This document shows, piece after piece, positions 34,256 through 42,415 of a DNA stretch of 64,000 bases. A program made the position numbers and the translations under genes. Source of the stretch: Chloroflexota bacterium (GTDB lineage: Bacteria; Chloroflexota; Anaerolineae; Aggregatilineales; Phototrophicaceae); the NCBI GenBank assembly GCA_011525385.1, contig WTGF01000076.1, forward strand, positions 1-64,000, written 5' to 3'. Numbering within the stretch: position 1 is the first letter of the stretch; each line of letters opens with the position of its first letter. Under the pieces are notes generated by a model that had not been told where the DNA came from, searched no databases, and saw only the letters and a list, made by a program, of their open reading frames with translations.

Positions 34256-35857
34256 TTACATACCCATGGTCGCCGAATAGAAGTTGGGCACGAAACCACC
34301 GCCCAGGATGGTCACATTATGCACATCAGGCGTACTGGCGTAGAGCACGACCGGGTCATTGAAATAGACCATGACAACCTGGTCGGCCAGTGCCTGCTGG
34401 ATATCGGCATAAGCGGCGGCGCGCGCTTCCGAATCGCCGATGCCGACGGCAGCGTCGATCATGGCATCCATCGCATCGTTCCGGTAGTTGTTGCGGTTGG
34501 TGCCGCCACCGGCGTTCGAGGAATGATAGAGCGTGCGGAAGACGCCGTCGGGATCGGTCTGCGTATCCCACCACTGCTGGGTATTGTGCTCGCCCGCGCG
34601 GACTACGGTCAAGTAGGCGGCGATATCCGCCAGGTTGATCTGAAAGTCGATGCCGATAGCGTTGAGATCTTCTTGCAGGAATTGCGCTGTCGCCGCGCTC
34701 AGCGGACGATCGGGCGACCAGTGTTCAATGGCCAGCGGAACGCCGTCCCGTTCGCGGATGCCGGTCTCGTCATTCATGACCCAGCCCGCTTCGTCCAGAA
34801 TCGCTCCGGAGGCATCTGGATCATAGGGATTGACCTGGCACCACACGTCGGTCCAGCCGAACATCGATTTGGTCAGCGCGCTGCAAGCCCTGGAACCCAG
34901 CCCGTCATAGACGATATCTTGCATGATGTCGATGTCAATGGCTTGGGCGATGGCCTTGCGAACTGCCAATTCGTCCGTGGGCGACTTGATCTGGTTGAAC
35001 ATGAAAGAATAGCCATGTCCAGCCTGATCGTACTGCGTCACATTGAAGTCCGGGCTTTCTTCCAGCCGCGCGACATCGAGTCCGGGGATATTGTCGATCA
35101 TATCGACTTCGCCACTTTCCAGCGCGGCGATGCGCGTGCCGGGATCAGTCAGGATCTTGAATATCAGCCGGTCGATATCCGCCGGTCCGGAGCGCCCGAA
35201 AACGGTTTCGTTGCCCCAGTTGTAGTCCGGATTCTTGACCATCACAACTTCAGAATCCGCCGTGTAGGACTCGAAGATGAAGGGCCCCGTGCCGACAATG
35301 CCGGAAAAGCCCCAATCGGCGCCCAGCGCTTCCACCGCCGTTGGCGAAATGGGACCCAACTGCGGATGAGAAACGCCATCCAGGAATGCGGCATTCGGCG
35401 ACGAGAAACGCACGGCAATCGAATGCTCGCCGAGGACCTCGGATTCGGCATAGGGACCGATGAAGCTGAAAGCCATCTGCGACTTGGTATCGGGATCGAC
35501 GATGCGATCGAAAGTGTATTTGACCGCTTCCGCATTGAATGGACTGCCGTCATGGAAACTTACGTCATCCCGCAATTCGAAGACATACTCCGTCGCATCC
35601 TCGTTGACGGTCCAACTGGTGGCGAGACCGGGATGGAAGACACCGAGCGGCTGCTGCTTGACCAGCGTATCGAAGACATGCCCAACGATCACTTCCACGC
35701 TGGAGAAGGTGGTCGCTGTCGGGTCCAGCGTATCCACGCCGCGGCTGATGCCAAAGGTCAAGGTTACATCCTGTGCCGAAATCGGCGCGACCAGCGACAA
35801 GACGAGCAAGATGGCGAGAAACAGCGTAGAGAGACGGGAAACTAAGGACTTGCACAT
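34256..35857 (-). CDS. Oligopeptide ABC transporter substrate-binding protein (family 5)
   Basis: 533 residues from the ATG at 35857, with AAGGAG upstream; the longer frame to 35944 is unlikely. Signal peptide MCKSLVSRLSTLFLAILLVL... ends near SAQD. The family-5 fold is clear: LDPTATTFSSVE, VFELRDDVSFHDGSPFNAEAVKYTFDR, and RKAIAQAIDID in lobe II. No lipobox. It is transcribed from a near-consensus promoter at 35989-36017 with a leader of about 125 bases. The two permeases (32936, 32020) lie downstream beyond the HNH cassette. The ligand may be a peptide or another compound. Confidence 0.9.
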   Translation of the reverse strand: MCKSLVSRLSTLFLAILLVLSLVAPISAQDVTLTFGISRGVDTLDPTATTFSSVEVIVGHVFDTLVKQQPLGVFHPGLATSWTVNEDATEYVFELRDDVSFHDGSPFNAEAVKYTFDRIVDPDTKSQMAFSFIGPYAESEVLGEHSIAVRFSSPNAAFLDGVSHPQLGPISPTAVEALGADWGFSGIVGTGPFIFESYTADSEVVMVKNPDYNWGNETVFGRSGPADIDRLIFKILTDPGTRIAALESGEVDMIDNIPGLDVARLEESPDFNVTQYDQAGHGYSFMFNQIKSPTDELAVRKAIAQAIDIDIMQDIVYDGLGSRACSALTKSMFGWTDVWCQVNPYDPDASGAILDEAGWVMNDETGIRERDGVPLAIEHWSPDRPLSAATAQFLQEDLNAIGIDFQINLADIAAYLTVVRAGEHNTQQWWDTQTDPDGVFRTLYHSSNAGGGTNRNNYRNDAMDAMIDAAVGIGDSEARAAAYADIQQALADQVVMVYFNDPVVLYASTPDVHNVTILGGGFVPNFYSATMGM

Positions 35858-35955
35858 GAGGAACTCCTTCTTTAAAGAAACTCTTTTGACGGAAGGTGAT
35901 GTGGCGCGGACTGCGCAGTCGCATAGACCGCGCATCGCCGACAAGCTCCCATTTC

Positions 35956-35984
35956 TTGGGAAAATGTCGACAATATACTATGAT
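35956..35984 (+). promoter_or_regulatory. Sigma-70 promoter for the aspartoacylase-like gene
   Basis: TTGGGA (35956-35961) and TATGAT (35979-35984) are 17 bases apart. Start would be near 35991, 50 bases before the ATG at 36041. Its footprint overlaps the divergent promoter at 35989-36017. Confidence 0.55.
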
Positions 35985-35988
35985 ACAG

Positions 35989-36017
35989 AGTATAGGCTTT
36001 TAGCTTGGCACTGTCAA
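35989..36017 (-). promoter_or_regulatory. Near-consensus sigma-70 promoter for the oligopeptide-binding-protein gene
   Basis: On the minus strand TTGACA (36012-36017), a 17-base spacer and TATACT (35989-35994): a consensus -35 and a 5/6 -10. It reads into the binding-protein gene. It overlaps the plus-strand promoter, so the two probably compete for polymerase. Confidence 0.72.
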
Positions 36018-36040
36018 AAAATCGAGGACAGAGGGTGAGG

Positions 36041-36979
36041 ATGGCGAAGGTCCTGGAGCGCATGCGCTGGCGCGAGATTCCCATCGGCGTGACATCGGCC
36101 TTTGGCAGATCGAGTCTGTTGATGGGCGAAATCGGCGCCGGCCGGCCCGGCGTCTTGATCACAGCCGGCATCCACGGCGATGAAGGACCTTGGGGCGCCT
36201 GGGCGATCCAAAAGCTGCTGAGCGGCATTGACGCGGAAGACCTGCGCGGATTTTTGCGCGTCGTGCCGATGGCCAATCCCCTGGCGATGGAGGCGGACAA
36301 GCGCAATGCGCCCGTCGATCAACTCGATCTCAACCGCGCCTTCCCCGGCGATGAACGGGGTTCGTATACGGAGCGAATTGCCCATATTCTGGCTACAAGC
36401 GGGCTTGAGGATATCGACGCTGTGATTGATTTGCACGGCGGAGGCAGTTGGTGCGTCAACGCCTTCGTTTTTGAAATGGCCGGCGGGCGGGATCTCTCGC
36501 TCTGCTTTCCAGCGCCCTTTATTGTCAAGGCGCCGGCGCGTGATGTCAGCTTGACCGGATATGCCAGCGCGCGCGGCGCCCAGGTAACGGCGGTCGAGAT
36601 GGGCGGGCGCGGTCCGGGCGAGCGACTATGGGCGGAGAGAATCGCAAAGGGTTTGTTGCGCGCCCTGTGCCGGATTGGCGCCGTCGATGCCGGGCTTGCG
36701 CCAGCGCCGGTTGATCCGCCCATCGCAGTAGGTGGCACGACCGTTCTGCGGCCGGCGCAGGGCGGCATATTCCTGCCGGCGCTGGATGCCGCGCATATTG
36801 GCGCCATCGTCCAGCAAGGCGCCTTGTTGGGACAATTGCGCCATCCGGCGACATTTGCCCTGCTGGAAGAATTCCGCGCGCCCTTTCAGGAGACGGCGCT
36901 CTTGCTGCTGCGTCCCTTCGTCGCGCAAGTCGAAGCCGGCGCTATGACCTATGTCCTTGCGCAGCCAATCCGTGAATAG
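36041..36979 (+). CDS. Succinylglutamate desuccinylase/aspartoacylase-like amidohydrolase
   Basis: 312 residues from the ATG at 36041 (AGAGGG upstream). The family's zinc site is visible: GIHGDEG (H and E), and DLHGGG (second H); a Glu in AVEMGGRG may be the catalytic base. Members deacylate N-acyl amino acids or act on related amides; the substrate is unknown. It is followed immediately by a Gfo/Idh/MocA gene and reads from its own promoter, opposed to the oligopeptide-binding-protein gene. Processing of an imported acylated compound is a reasonable idea. Confidence 0.8.
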   Translation: MAKVLERMRWREIPIGVTSAFGRSSLLMGEIGAGRPGVLITAGIHGDEGPWGAWAIQKLLSGIDAEDLRGFLRVVPMANPLAMEADKRNAPVDQLDLNRAFPGDERGSYTERIAHILATSGLEDIDAVIDLHGGGSWCVNAFVFEMAGGRDLSLCFPAPFIVKAPARDVSLTGYASARGAQVTAVEMGGRGPGERLWAERIAKGLLRALCRIGAVDAGLAPAPVDPPIAVGGTTVLRPAQGGIFLPALDAAHIGAIVQQGALLGQLRHPATFALLEEFRAPFQETALLLLRPFVAQVEAGAMTYVLAQPIRE

Positions 36980-36996
36980 TGAAGGGAATCACCCCC

Positions 36997-38139
36997 ATGC
37001 CCGATAAATTACGAGTTGGCGTGATCGGCGCGGGTCGCTGGTCCAAAAGCGCTCATCTGCCCGGCTTTCAACGGTCGCCGCATTGCGATGTGGTTGCGAT
37101 CTGCGACTTGAACGAGAACATGGCGCAAGATGCCGCGGCGCGCTTCAACATCGAGAGCGTCTACACGGACTACGAAAGGATGTTGTCGCGAGCGGATATC
37201 GATGTCATCGACGTCTGCACGCGTGGCGGCATCGGCGACAAGAACAATCACGAACCGCTGGCCTACGCGGCGCTGGAAGCTGGCATGCATTGCTTGTGCG
37301 AAAAGCCGGTGGCGCACGACTTCCGCAGCACCTGGCGCGCGCAGGAGATCGCCGCATCCAAGGGGCTGAAGACCAAAGTCGGCTTGACCTTTCGCTATGC
37401 GCCTTCCATGCAGTATATGCGCGACCTGATCGCAGACGGCTTCGTCGGGGACCCCTTCATCTTCAATGGCTACGAACAGAACTCCCAGTTCATCAGTCCG
37501 AGCGAGCCGGTAACCAAGGTCGATCTGATCCCGGAAACGGAAGCGGAGGAGATCAAGGTCTCGTCGATAGAAGGTTATGGCGCGCCTATCATCGACCTCA
37601 GTCTGTGGTTCATGGATAGCCCGCTCAAAAGCCTGGTGGGCTTGCTCTACAACTTCGTCCCCTACCGCACCATGCCGGGCGGTCAGCGCATTCGCACCAA
37701 TATCGACGACGGCGATGTTTATATTGGCGAGTACAGCAAGGGTGGCTTCTGCACCATTCAATCCAGTTATGTGACGGTTAACAGCTACCCCGGGCTGGAA
37801 GCGCGTATGTACGGCTCGCAGGGGGCCTTGTTGTGCCGTTTGGGCGCTGAACTGGAGAACCAAGAGTTGCTGCTCAAGTCGACAAGTCCCGACGCGCATG
37901 AGGTCGAATATGCCGAGGTGACTATCCCCGACAGCTATTTCCCGCCGGGTTACCGCCCGGGCGAGCCCTGGCCGTCCATGTTTTATGCCAATTTAGTGCA
38001 TAACTTCATGGAAGAGATCGTCAATGACACGGACGAGAATCAGGGGAATTTCGCGCAGAGCGCGCGCGTCCAGGAGATCATCAACGCGGTGGAGATTTCG
38101 CATCGGGAGCGGCGCTGGGTGGATCTGCCTTTGCCGTAG
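36997..38139 (+). CDS. Gfo/Idh/MocA-family oxidoreductase
   Basis: 380 residues from the ATG at 36997 (AAGGGAA upstream); a GTG at 36979 is in frame. The Rossmann domain has GVIGAGRWSKSAHLPG, then DVCTRGG, and the family signature CEKPVAHD. The C-terminal domain has KVGLTFRYAP. NAD(P)-dependent oxidation of a sugar, polyol or related substrate is expected. It lies 17 bases after the aspartoacylase-like gene and is probably its operon partner. A perfect palindrome follows at 38161-38184. Confidence 0.88.
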   Translation: MPDKLRVGVIGAGRWSKSAHLPGFQRSPHCDVVAICDLNENMAQDAAARFNIESVYTDYERMLSRADIDVIDVCTRGGIGDKNNHEPLAYAALEAGMHCLCEKPVAHDFRSTWRAQEIAASKGLKTKVGLTFRYAPSMQYMRDLIADGFVGDPFIFNGYEQNSQFISPSEPVTKVDLIPETEAEEIKVSSIEGYGAPIIDLSLWFMDSPLKSLVGLLYNFVPYRTMPGGQRIRTNIDDGDVYIGEYSKGGFCTIQSSYVTVNSYPGLEARMYGSQGALLCRLGAELENQELLLKSTSPDAHEVEYAEVTIPDSYFPPGYRPGEPWPSMFYANLVHNFMEEIVNDTDENQGNFAQSARVQEIINAVEISHRERRWVDLPLP

Positions 38140-38141
38140 TC

Positions 38142-38186
38142 AACCCCCCCTCTAAATCTCCCCCCAATGCATTGGGGGGAGACTTG
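38142..38186. repeat. GC-rich palindrome (CTCCCCCC..GGGGGGAG type)
   Basis: AACCCCCCCTCTAAATCTC is followed by a 24-base perfect palindrome with CTCCCCCCAAT arms. It is almost identical to 62504-62548. It lies between convergent genes and could serve as a two-way terminator. Confidence 0.65.
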
Positions 38187-38217
38187 ATCTACCGGCGAAG
38201 CGCTTGCTGGTGGACGA

Positions 38218-39567
38218 CTATTCCATCGAGTCGACGGAGATGGTGACGCGGACCAGCGCCGCTACGGGCGAATAGGTGTAACCGTCGCCGCTGTCCGCGA
38301 CTAGCTGAACCAGACCCATTTCATCGGCGCCGGTATTGGGTCCGGCTTGACGCGGCGCTTGGTCGGCGCCGACGCCCGGCTCTTGATTGACCTCGGTGCC
38401 AGCGTCCCAGAGATCAATGTGACGGGTGATGCGGCCTTGGATGGGATGACCCATTTCATCAAAGAGCGCGATGCCATTTTCGTCCGGTCCGAAGAAGAGA
38501 TCGTTGGACTGCACGAACATGGTCGCGAAGGACAGACGGTCGCCCGCTGAGGCCTCGAAGCTGAAGCTATAGCTGCCGCCGGGGAAGGCCGGTCCGGGTC
38601 CGTCCGCGCCATCGGGTACGGCTTGCGCGCCGTGACGGATATCGCCGAGCGAATCCGCCAAGGCGGCGGGATCGCCATCTTCCGCCAGGGCTTCCAGACC
38701 GTCCCCGCGGTCGGCTTCACCTGTCGTGAAGAAGACGCCGACGCCCATCATGTCTTCGTGCAGCGCCCAAACGACCGGCGCCAACGGCGTAGCGAAGTCG
38801 CCGCCGCCCATGACCTCTGTCAAGGTGGCCGGATCCCCGTCTTCCGCCAAGGCTTCCAGACCGTAGCCGAAGTCGGGACGGCCCGATGTGAAGAGTGCGC
38901 CGCTACGCATCATGCCCTCGTCCATCATCATGTCGCGCGCTTCCACCAGCCAGACGACCGGCGTGATCAGCGTCGCAAACATGGAATTTCCCGAGACGTT
39001 CTCGATGCGGACGGTGAATTGCCCCATTTCGCCCGCGTGCAGCGAAACGGCGATGATGTCGGAGGCGGCCGGGTAGGCCAGTCCGTCATCCAGATCACTG
39101 ACCAACTGCACGACGCCCATCTCATCGGCGCCTGTATTCGGTCCCGCTTGGCGCGGGGCTTGTTCGTCGCCTTGGCCGATGGGCTGATTGACCTCGGTGC
39201 CGGCATCCCATAGCGCGACATGTTCCGTCACATCGCCGCTGATGGCCTTGCCGTCGCCGTCAAAGAGGGCGATACCGGCCTCGTCCGGCGCGAAGAAAAG
39301 GTCGTTCGACTGCGCCAGCATGGTGGCGAAGGTCAAGGTATCGCCGGCCTCGGCCTGGATGACAAATTCGTAAGCGCCGCCGGGCAATGCCGGTCCGGCG
39401 CTATCGTCGCCGACCGGGACGGCCGCCACGCCGGTGTTCTCGAACAAGCCGATGCCGGAGATGTTTTCGATGGTGACGGTGAAGGAGGCTCCTTCGTGGT
39501 GATCCGCCTGGACGCCGCCGCTGATGACCAGCAGCAGCGCCAGGATAAAACTTGCTTTCAGTCGCAT
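38218..39567 (-). CDS. Secreted protein with duplicated spondin-type domains
   Basis: 449 residues with a signal peptide (ILALLLVISGGVQA). Residues about 27-170 form the C-terminal half of a spondin domain: SFTVTIENISG, QAEAGDTLTFATM, QSNDLFFAPDEAGIALFD, LWDAGTEVNQPIGQG, QAPRQAGPNTGADEMGVVQLV. A second, longer copy (about 175-449) includes the N-terminal half (TPVVWLVEARD, LEALAEDGDP) twice, then the same C-terminal half. So the protein is a patchwork of duplicated halves. Bacterial spondin-domain proteins are known but their roles are not; surface adhesion is a guess. AAGGAG precedes the ATG. Confidence 0.82.
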   Translation of the reverse strand: MRLKASFILALLLVISGGVQADHHEGASFTVTIENISGIGLFENTGVAAVPVGDDSAGPALPGGAYEFVIQAEAGDTLTFATMLAQSNDLFFAPDEAGIALFDGDGKAISGDVTEHVALWDAGTEVNQPIGQGDEQAPRQAGPNTGADEMGVVQLVSDLDDGLAYPAASDIIAVSLHAGEMGQFTVRIENVSGNSMFATLITPVVWLVEARDMMMDEGMMRSGALFTSGRPDFGYGLEALAEDGDPATLTEVMGGGDFATPLAPVVWALHEDMMGVGVFFTTGEADRGDGLEALAEDGDPAALADSLGDIRHGAQAVPDGADGPGPAFPGGSYSFSFEASAGDRLSFATMFVQSNDLFFGPDENGIALFDEMGHPIQGRITRHIDLWDAGTEVNQEPGVGADQAPRQAGPNTGADEMGLVQLVADSGDGYTYSPVAALVRVTISVDSME

Positions 39568-39803
39568 TTCTGCACTCCTTATTGAATAGATTGGACAGCG
39601 AATGCTGCAGTTTCACCGTAATGGGCGGATGTTGCGGGGGGCTTAGAGGAACATTACAGGTGGATTACAGGGACGTCGCGCTCAAGTCGTCGTCGTGCCA
39701 AGCTGCCTCGCCACAAGCTCCTTCGCGATCCAAAGTAATGCGCTGTCGCCGTGAACTTTGTCCAGCGAACCATAACTGCCTGGCAATCTAGAATGACTAG
39801 AGC

Positions 39804-40712
39804 TTAAAGGCTCGTCGACAGATCCGCCAATTGCTTAATCTCCTTGGACCCGGCCAGCCCCTCCGCCGCCAGCCTGGACGCCAAGACCTCATAAGCCCCA
39901 TCCCACAAATCCGCCGCCAGCCAGCGCCGCCCGAGCCGCTCGGCCGCCACTACGGTCGTACCGCTGCCGCAGAAAGGATCGAGCACGATATCGCCTTCGG
40001 CGCTCGAGGCCCGGATGATGCGCTCGTAGAGCGCCAGCGGCTTCTGCGTGGGATAGCCGGTGGCTTCCGCCTGGTTGCCGCGCAGGGCGGGGATATCCCA
40101 GACATCGCGCATGGCGGCCATGCGATAGACGCCCTCGTCATCTTCTTCGAGCGCGATATTGGAAAAACCGTATTTGTGCGCCAGGTAGGATTTCTCTTGC
40201 TGAGGATGGAAGACGTAAGCATCCGATTTGCTGTAAAAGAGGATGATATCGTGCTTGCGCCCGAACCAGCGCTTGCTGAGGCCGCCGGTCTTGTAGTGCC
40301 AGACGATTTCGTTGCGGAAGTTCGCGGGTCCGAACACGGCGTCCAGCGCCAGCTTGACATAGGCATGGGTGCTGTGGTCGATATGCAAGTAAAGGCTGCC
40401 GTCCCCGCGCAAGACGCGCCGCATTTCCAACAGGCGAATGCCCAGCCAGCACAAATAAGCGCTCATGCGCGCATCGGCGATCTGCCGGGCCGTTTCGATC
40501 AGGGACCAGAGGGCGGGGCATGCGCCTTTGATGTCGTCGATCCATTCAGCGCGCGCGTCCCGCTCCCAGGACCAGCGATCGCGGAAGGCCTTCCCGAAGT
40601 CGCGATCCTTGTTGAAAGGCGGGTCCGTCGCGATCAGGTGGATGGATTCGTCGGCGATGGCTCGCAGGAAGGGCAGGTTGTCGCCGATGTAGACGGCGCG
40701 ACTTTGGAGCAT
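39804..40712 (-). CDS. Orphan DNA methyltransferase (DPPF type, beta class)
   Basis: 302 residues from the ATG at 40712; its start overlaps the stop of the sialidase-like gene by one base (TAATG), so translation is coupled. Motif IV DPPF is at 30-33 and motif I (DPFCGSGTT) at about 245-253. The order is IV - target region - I. A long linker with YLCWLGIRLLEMRRVLRGDGSLYLHID is typical. No endonuclease gene is adjacent. Its coupling to a sialidase-like and a DinB-like gene is unexplained. Confidence 0.88.
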   Translation of the reverse strand: MLQSRAVYIGDNLPFLRAIADESIHLIATDPPFNKDRDFGKAFRDRWSWERDARAEWIDDIKGACPALWSLIETARQIADARMSAYLCWLGIRLLEMRRVLRGDGSLYLHIDHSTHAYVKLALDAVFGPANFRNEIVWHYKTGGLSKRWFGRKHDIILFYSKSDAYVFHPQQEKSYLAHKYGFSNIALEEDDEGVYRMAAMRDVWDIPALRGNQAEATGYPTQKPLALYERIIRASSAEGDIVLDPFCGSGTTVVAAERLGRRWLAADLWDGAYEVLASRLAAEGLAGSKEIKQLADLSTSL

Positions 40713-41815
40713 TACGGCTTCCAAATCGTCGCCTCGATGAAGCGCTCGCCGTCGCCGTCCGGACGGTCATTGATATAGTAGGCGGCCACCACCGTCCCGT
40801 CATCCAGCAGGACCGCCCGCACATAACCCATATCGCTGTTGGCGCCGCCAGCGCGCAAGACAATCTCGTCGCTCCAGGTCGCCCCCTCATCCGCGCTGAT
40901 GCGGGCGCAGATCTGGTAAGGACCGTCGCGGACGCCGTACATCAGCAGCAGGCGGCCGTCGGCCAGTTGCTTCAAGCAGGGCGGATTGCCGGCGTGGCCC
41001 GGCTGGCGAAATGCCACCGGACGATTCAGGAAGCGCCAGGAGCGCCCGCCGTCGTCGGAGGTGTAGAGATCGATCCAGCTATAGCCGCGGGCGCCTTTAC
41101 GGCAGCGGCGCGCGCACACCAGACGACCGCCGGGCAACTGGACAGACGCGGGCATGGTGGCGAAATCGCCTGCTTCCAGCGGTTCCTCGCCCACCTCGGC
41201 CAGCAGCTCGAAGCTCATGCCCCCGTCATCCGTCCGGACGCAGATGGTCTTGCCTTCCTCGCCATCGCCTTTGTTGGCGCTCAGGAAGAACAGCGCCCGG
41301 CGCTCGCCTTGAATCAGATAATCGGTGCGTGAGGCGATGCCCGCCGTGCCAAACATCGGCAAGCGGTAGGGACCCTGCCAACTGCGGCAGCGATCCGACG
41401 ACAGGTAATAGAAGGAGAAGACGCCGGGCGCCAGACCGGTGCGCGCCACCATCAAAGCGAAATCGGGCTGCCCAAAATGCAGCGGCTGGGCGGGAACGGC
41501 GGCGGTCCCCGCGTTCATGACTTCCGCCAGTCGCAAGCCCTCATCCATATGCTCATCGGCCGACAAGCCCCGCCCGTCCGGGCGCAGGCCATTAAAATCC
41601 TCCAGCGCCCAGCTTGCGCCGCCATCTTTGCTGCGCGCTTGCACATTCACGAAGGGCAAGCGCCGGTCGCGGGCATGGCCGCGCTCGACGGTTTTGTGAG
41701 TACCGAGGGTGAAGCCGACGACGATCTCGTCGTCCCAGGCCCACATGCCGTAATTGGCGGGCCAGCCGGCGAAGCGCCCCGGCTCGCGATAGACGATGAC
41801 GTGTTCGATCATCAT
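40712..41815 (-). CDS. BNR-repeat sialidase-like protein
   Basis: 367 residues without a signal peptide. At least three Asp-box (BNR) motifs are visible (SKDGGASW, TSDDGGRSW, SADEGATW), which mark a six-bladed sialidase propeller. It begins with an ATG that overlaps the stop of the DinB-like gene (ATGA). The active-site arginines cannot be assigned by eye, so it is a sialidase-fold protein rather than a proven enzyme. It ends with TAATG into the methyltransferase gene. Confidence 0.75.
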   Translation of the reverse strand: MMIEHVIVYREPGRFAGWPANYGMWAWDDEIVVGFTLGTHKTVERGHARDRRLPFVNVQARSKDGGASWALEDFNGLRPDGRGLSADEHMDEGLRLAEVMNAGTAAVPAQPLHFGQPDFALMVARTGLAPGVFSFYYLSSDRCRSWQGPYRLPMFGTAGIASRTDYLIQGERRALFFLSANKGDGEEGKTICVRTDDGGMSFELLAEVGEEPLEAGDFATMPASVQLPGGRLVCARRCRKGARGYSWIDLYTSDDGGRSWRFLNRPVAFRQPGHAGNPPCLKQLADGRLLLMYGVRDGPYQICARISADEGATWSDEIVLRAGGANSDMGYVRAVLLDDGTVVAAYYINDRPDGDGERFIEATIWKP

Positions 41816-42285
41816 GCCTCCAAATGGCAGGTCATCTGCCGGATTTCGCCCAGGTGATAAGCGCTGTGCGCGATGATGCCCAGCATCGAGGACAATTCGG
41901 TGATGCCGCCCCAGCTCTCAGCGTCGTCAAGATGACCCTTGATACGCTCATAGGTACTTCGCAGGTCCGCGATCATGGCTTCCCACTCAGCTTCCGTGAC
42001 CGCGCTGACGGTTTCCCAGATCTCGTCCCAGTCCACATAGCTCAGGTCGCGGCCGAACATGCGATCTTCCAGCACGCGCAAGTAGTATGTCACATGCGCG
42101 ACATGGGCGGCGATGGTGGCGCAGTCGCCCATGGGCTGAGAGGCGTTCGCCGCGTTGATATCGGCCAGGGTCTCGAAGAGGGATGTGCCCTTGTCGAGGT
42201 AGGCGCCTTGCACGTTTTCGAAGGTTTCCACCAGCAGGAACTGGAATCCGCGCGCGACTTCGCTGATGGGGATTTGCTTGGGCAT
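41812..42285 (-). CDS. DinB-family four-helix protein
   Basis: 157 residues from the ATG at 42285 (AAAGGAG upstream). The upstream part of the long frame runs through the GC palindrome (42297-42415) and is not genuine. Histidines at the positions typical of the DinB metal site occur: HVAHVTYY and HSAYHLGEIRQM. Many members are metal-dependent thiol transferases (bacillithiol or mycothiol S-transferase-like), though the role here is unknown. It is the first gene of a coupled three-gene set with the sialidase-like and methyltransferase genes. Confidence 0.75.
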   Translation of the reverse strand: MPKQIPISEVARGFQFLLVETFENVQGAYLDKGTSLFETLADINAANASQPMGDCATIAAHVAHVTYYLRVLEDRMFGRDLSYVDWDEIWETVSAVTEAEWEAMIADLRSTYERIKGHLDDAESWGGITELSSMLGIIAHSAYHLGEIRQMTCHLEA

Positions 42286-42296
42286 GGCTGGCTCCT

Positions 42297-42415
42297 TTCC
42301 CCCATCCCCTGGCCCCTTCCCCCAAAATGAGGGAAGGGGAATCAGCGATGAGGATTCTAGGCGAAAAGCCCCTCCCTCTTTATGGGGGAGGGGTTTGGGG
42401 TGGGGGCTTGCCGCC
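42297..42415. repeat. Pair of GC-rich palindromes between the DinB-like and methylase genes
   Basis: Left hairpin CCTTCCCCC..GAGGGAAGG (about 42318-42342), right hairpin CCCCTCCC..GGGGGAGGGG (about 42369-42394), then TTTGGGGTGGGGGC. This matches 24463-24576 in the opposite orientation. The last codons of the methylase gene read through it (GGKPPPQTPPP). Confidence 0.72.

Noticed and set aside
34187-35845. Long plus-strand open frame of about 550 codons opposite the oligopeptide-binding-protein gene
   Set aside because: Its translation is low-complexity and arginine/glycine-rich with no signal peptide or domain; the minus strand encodes a clear family-5 binding protein with a signal peptide and Shine-Dalgarno.
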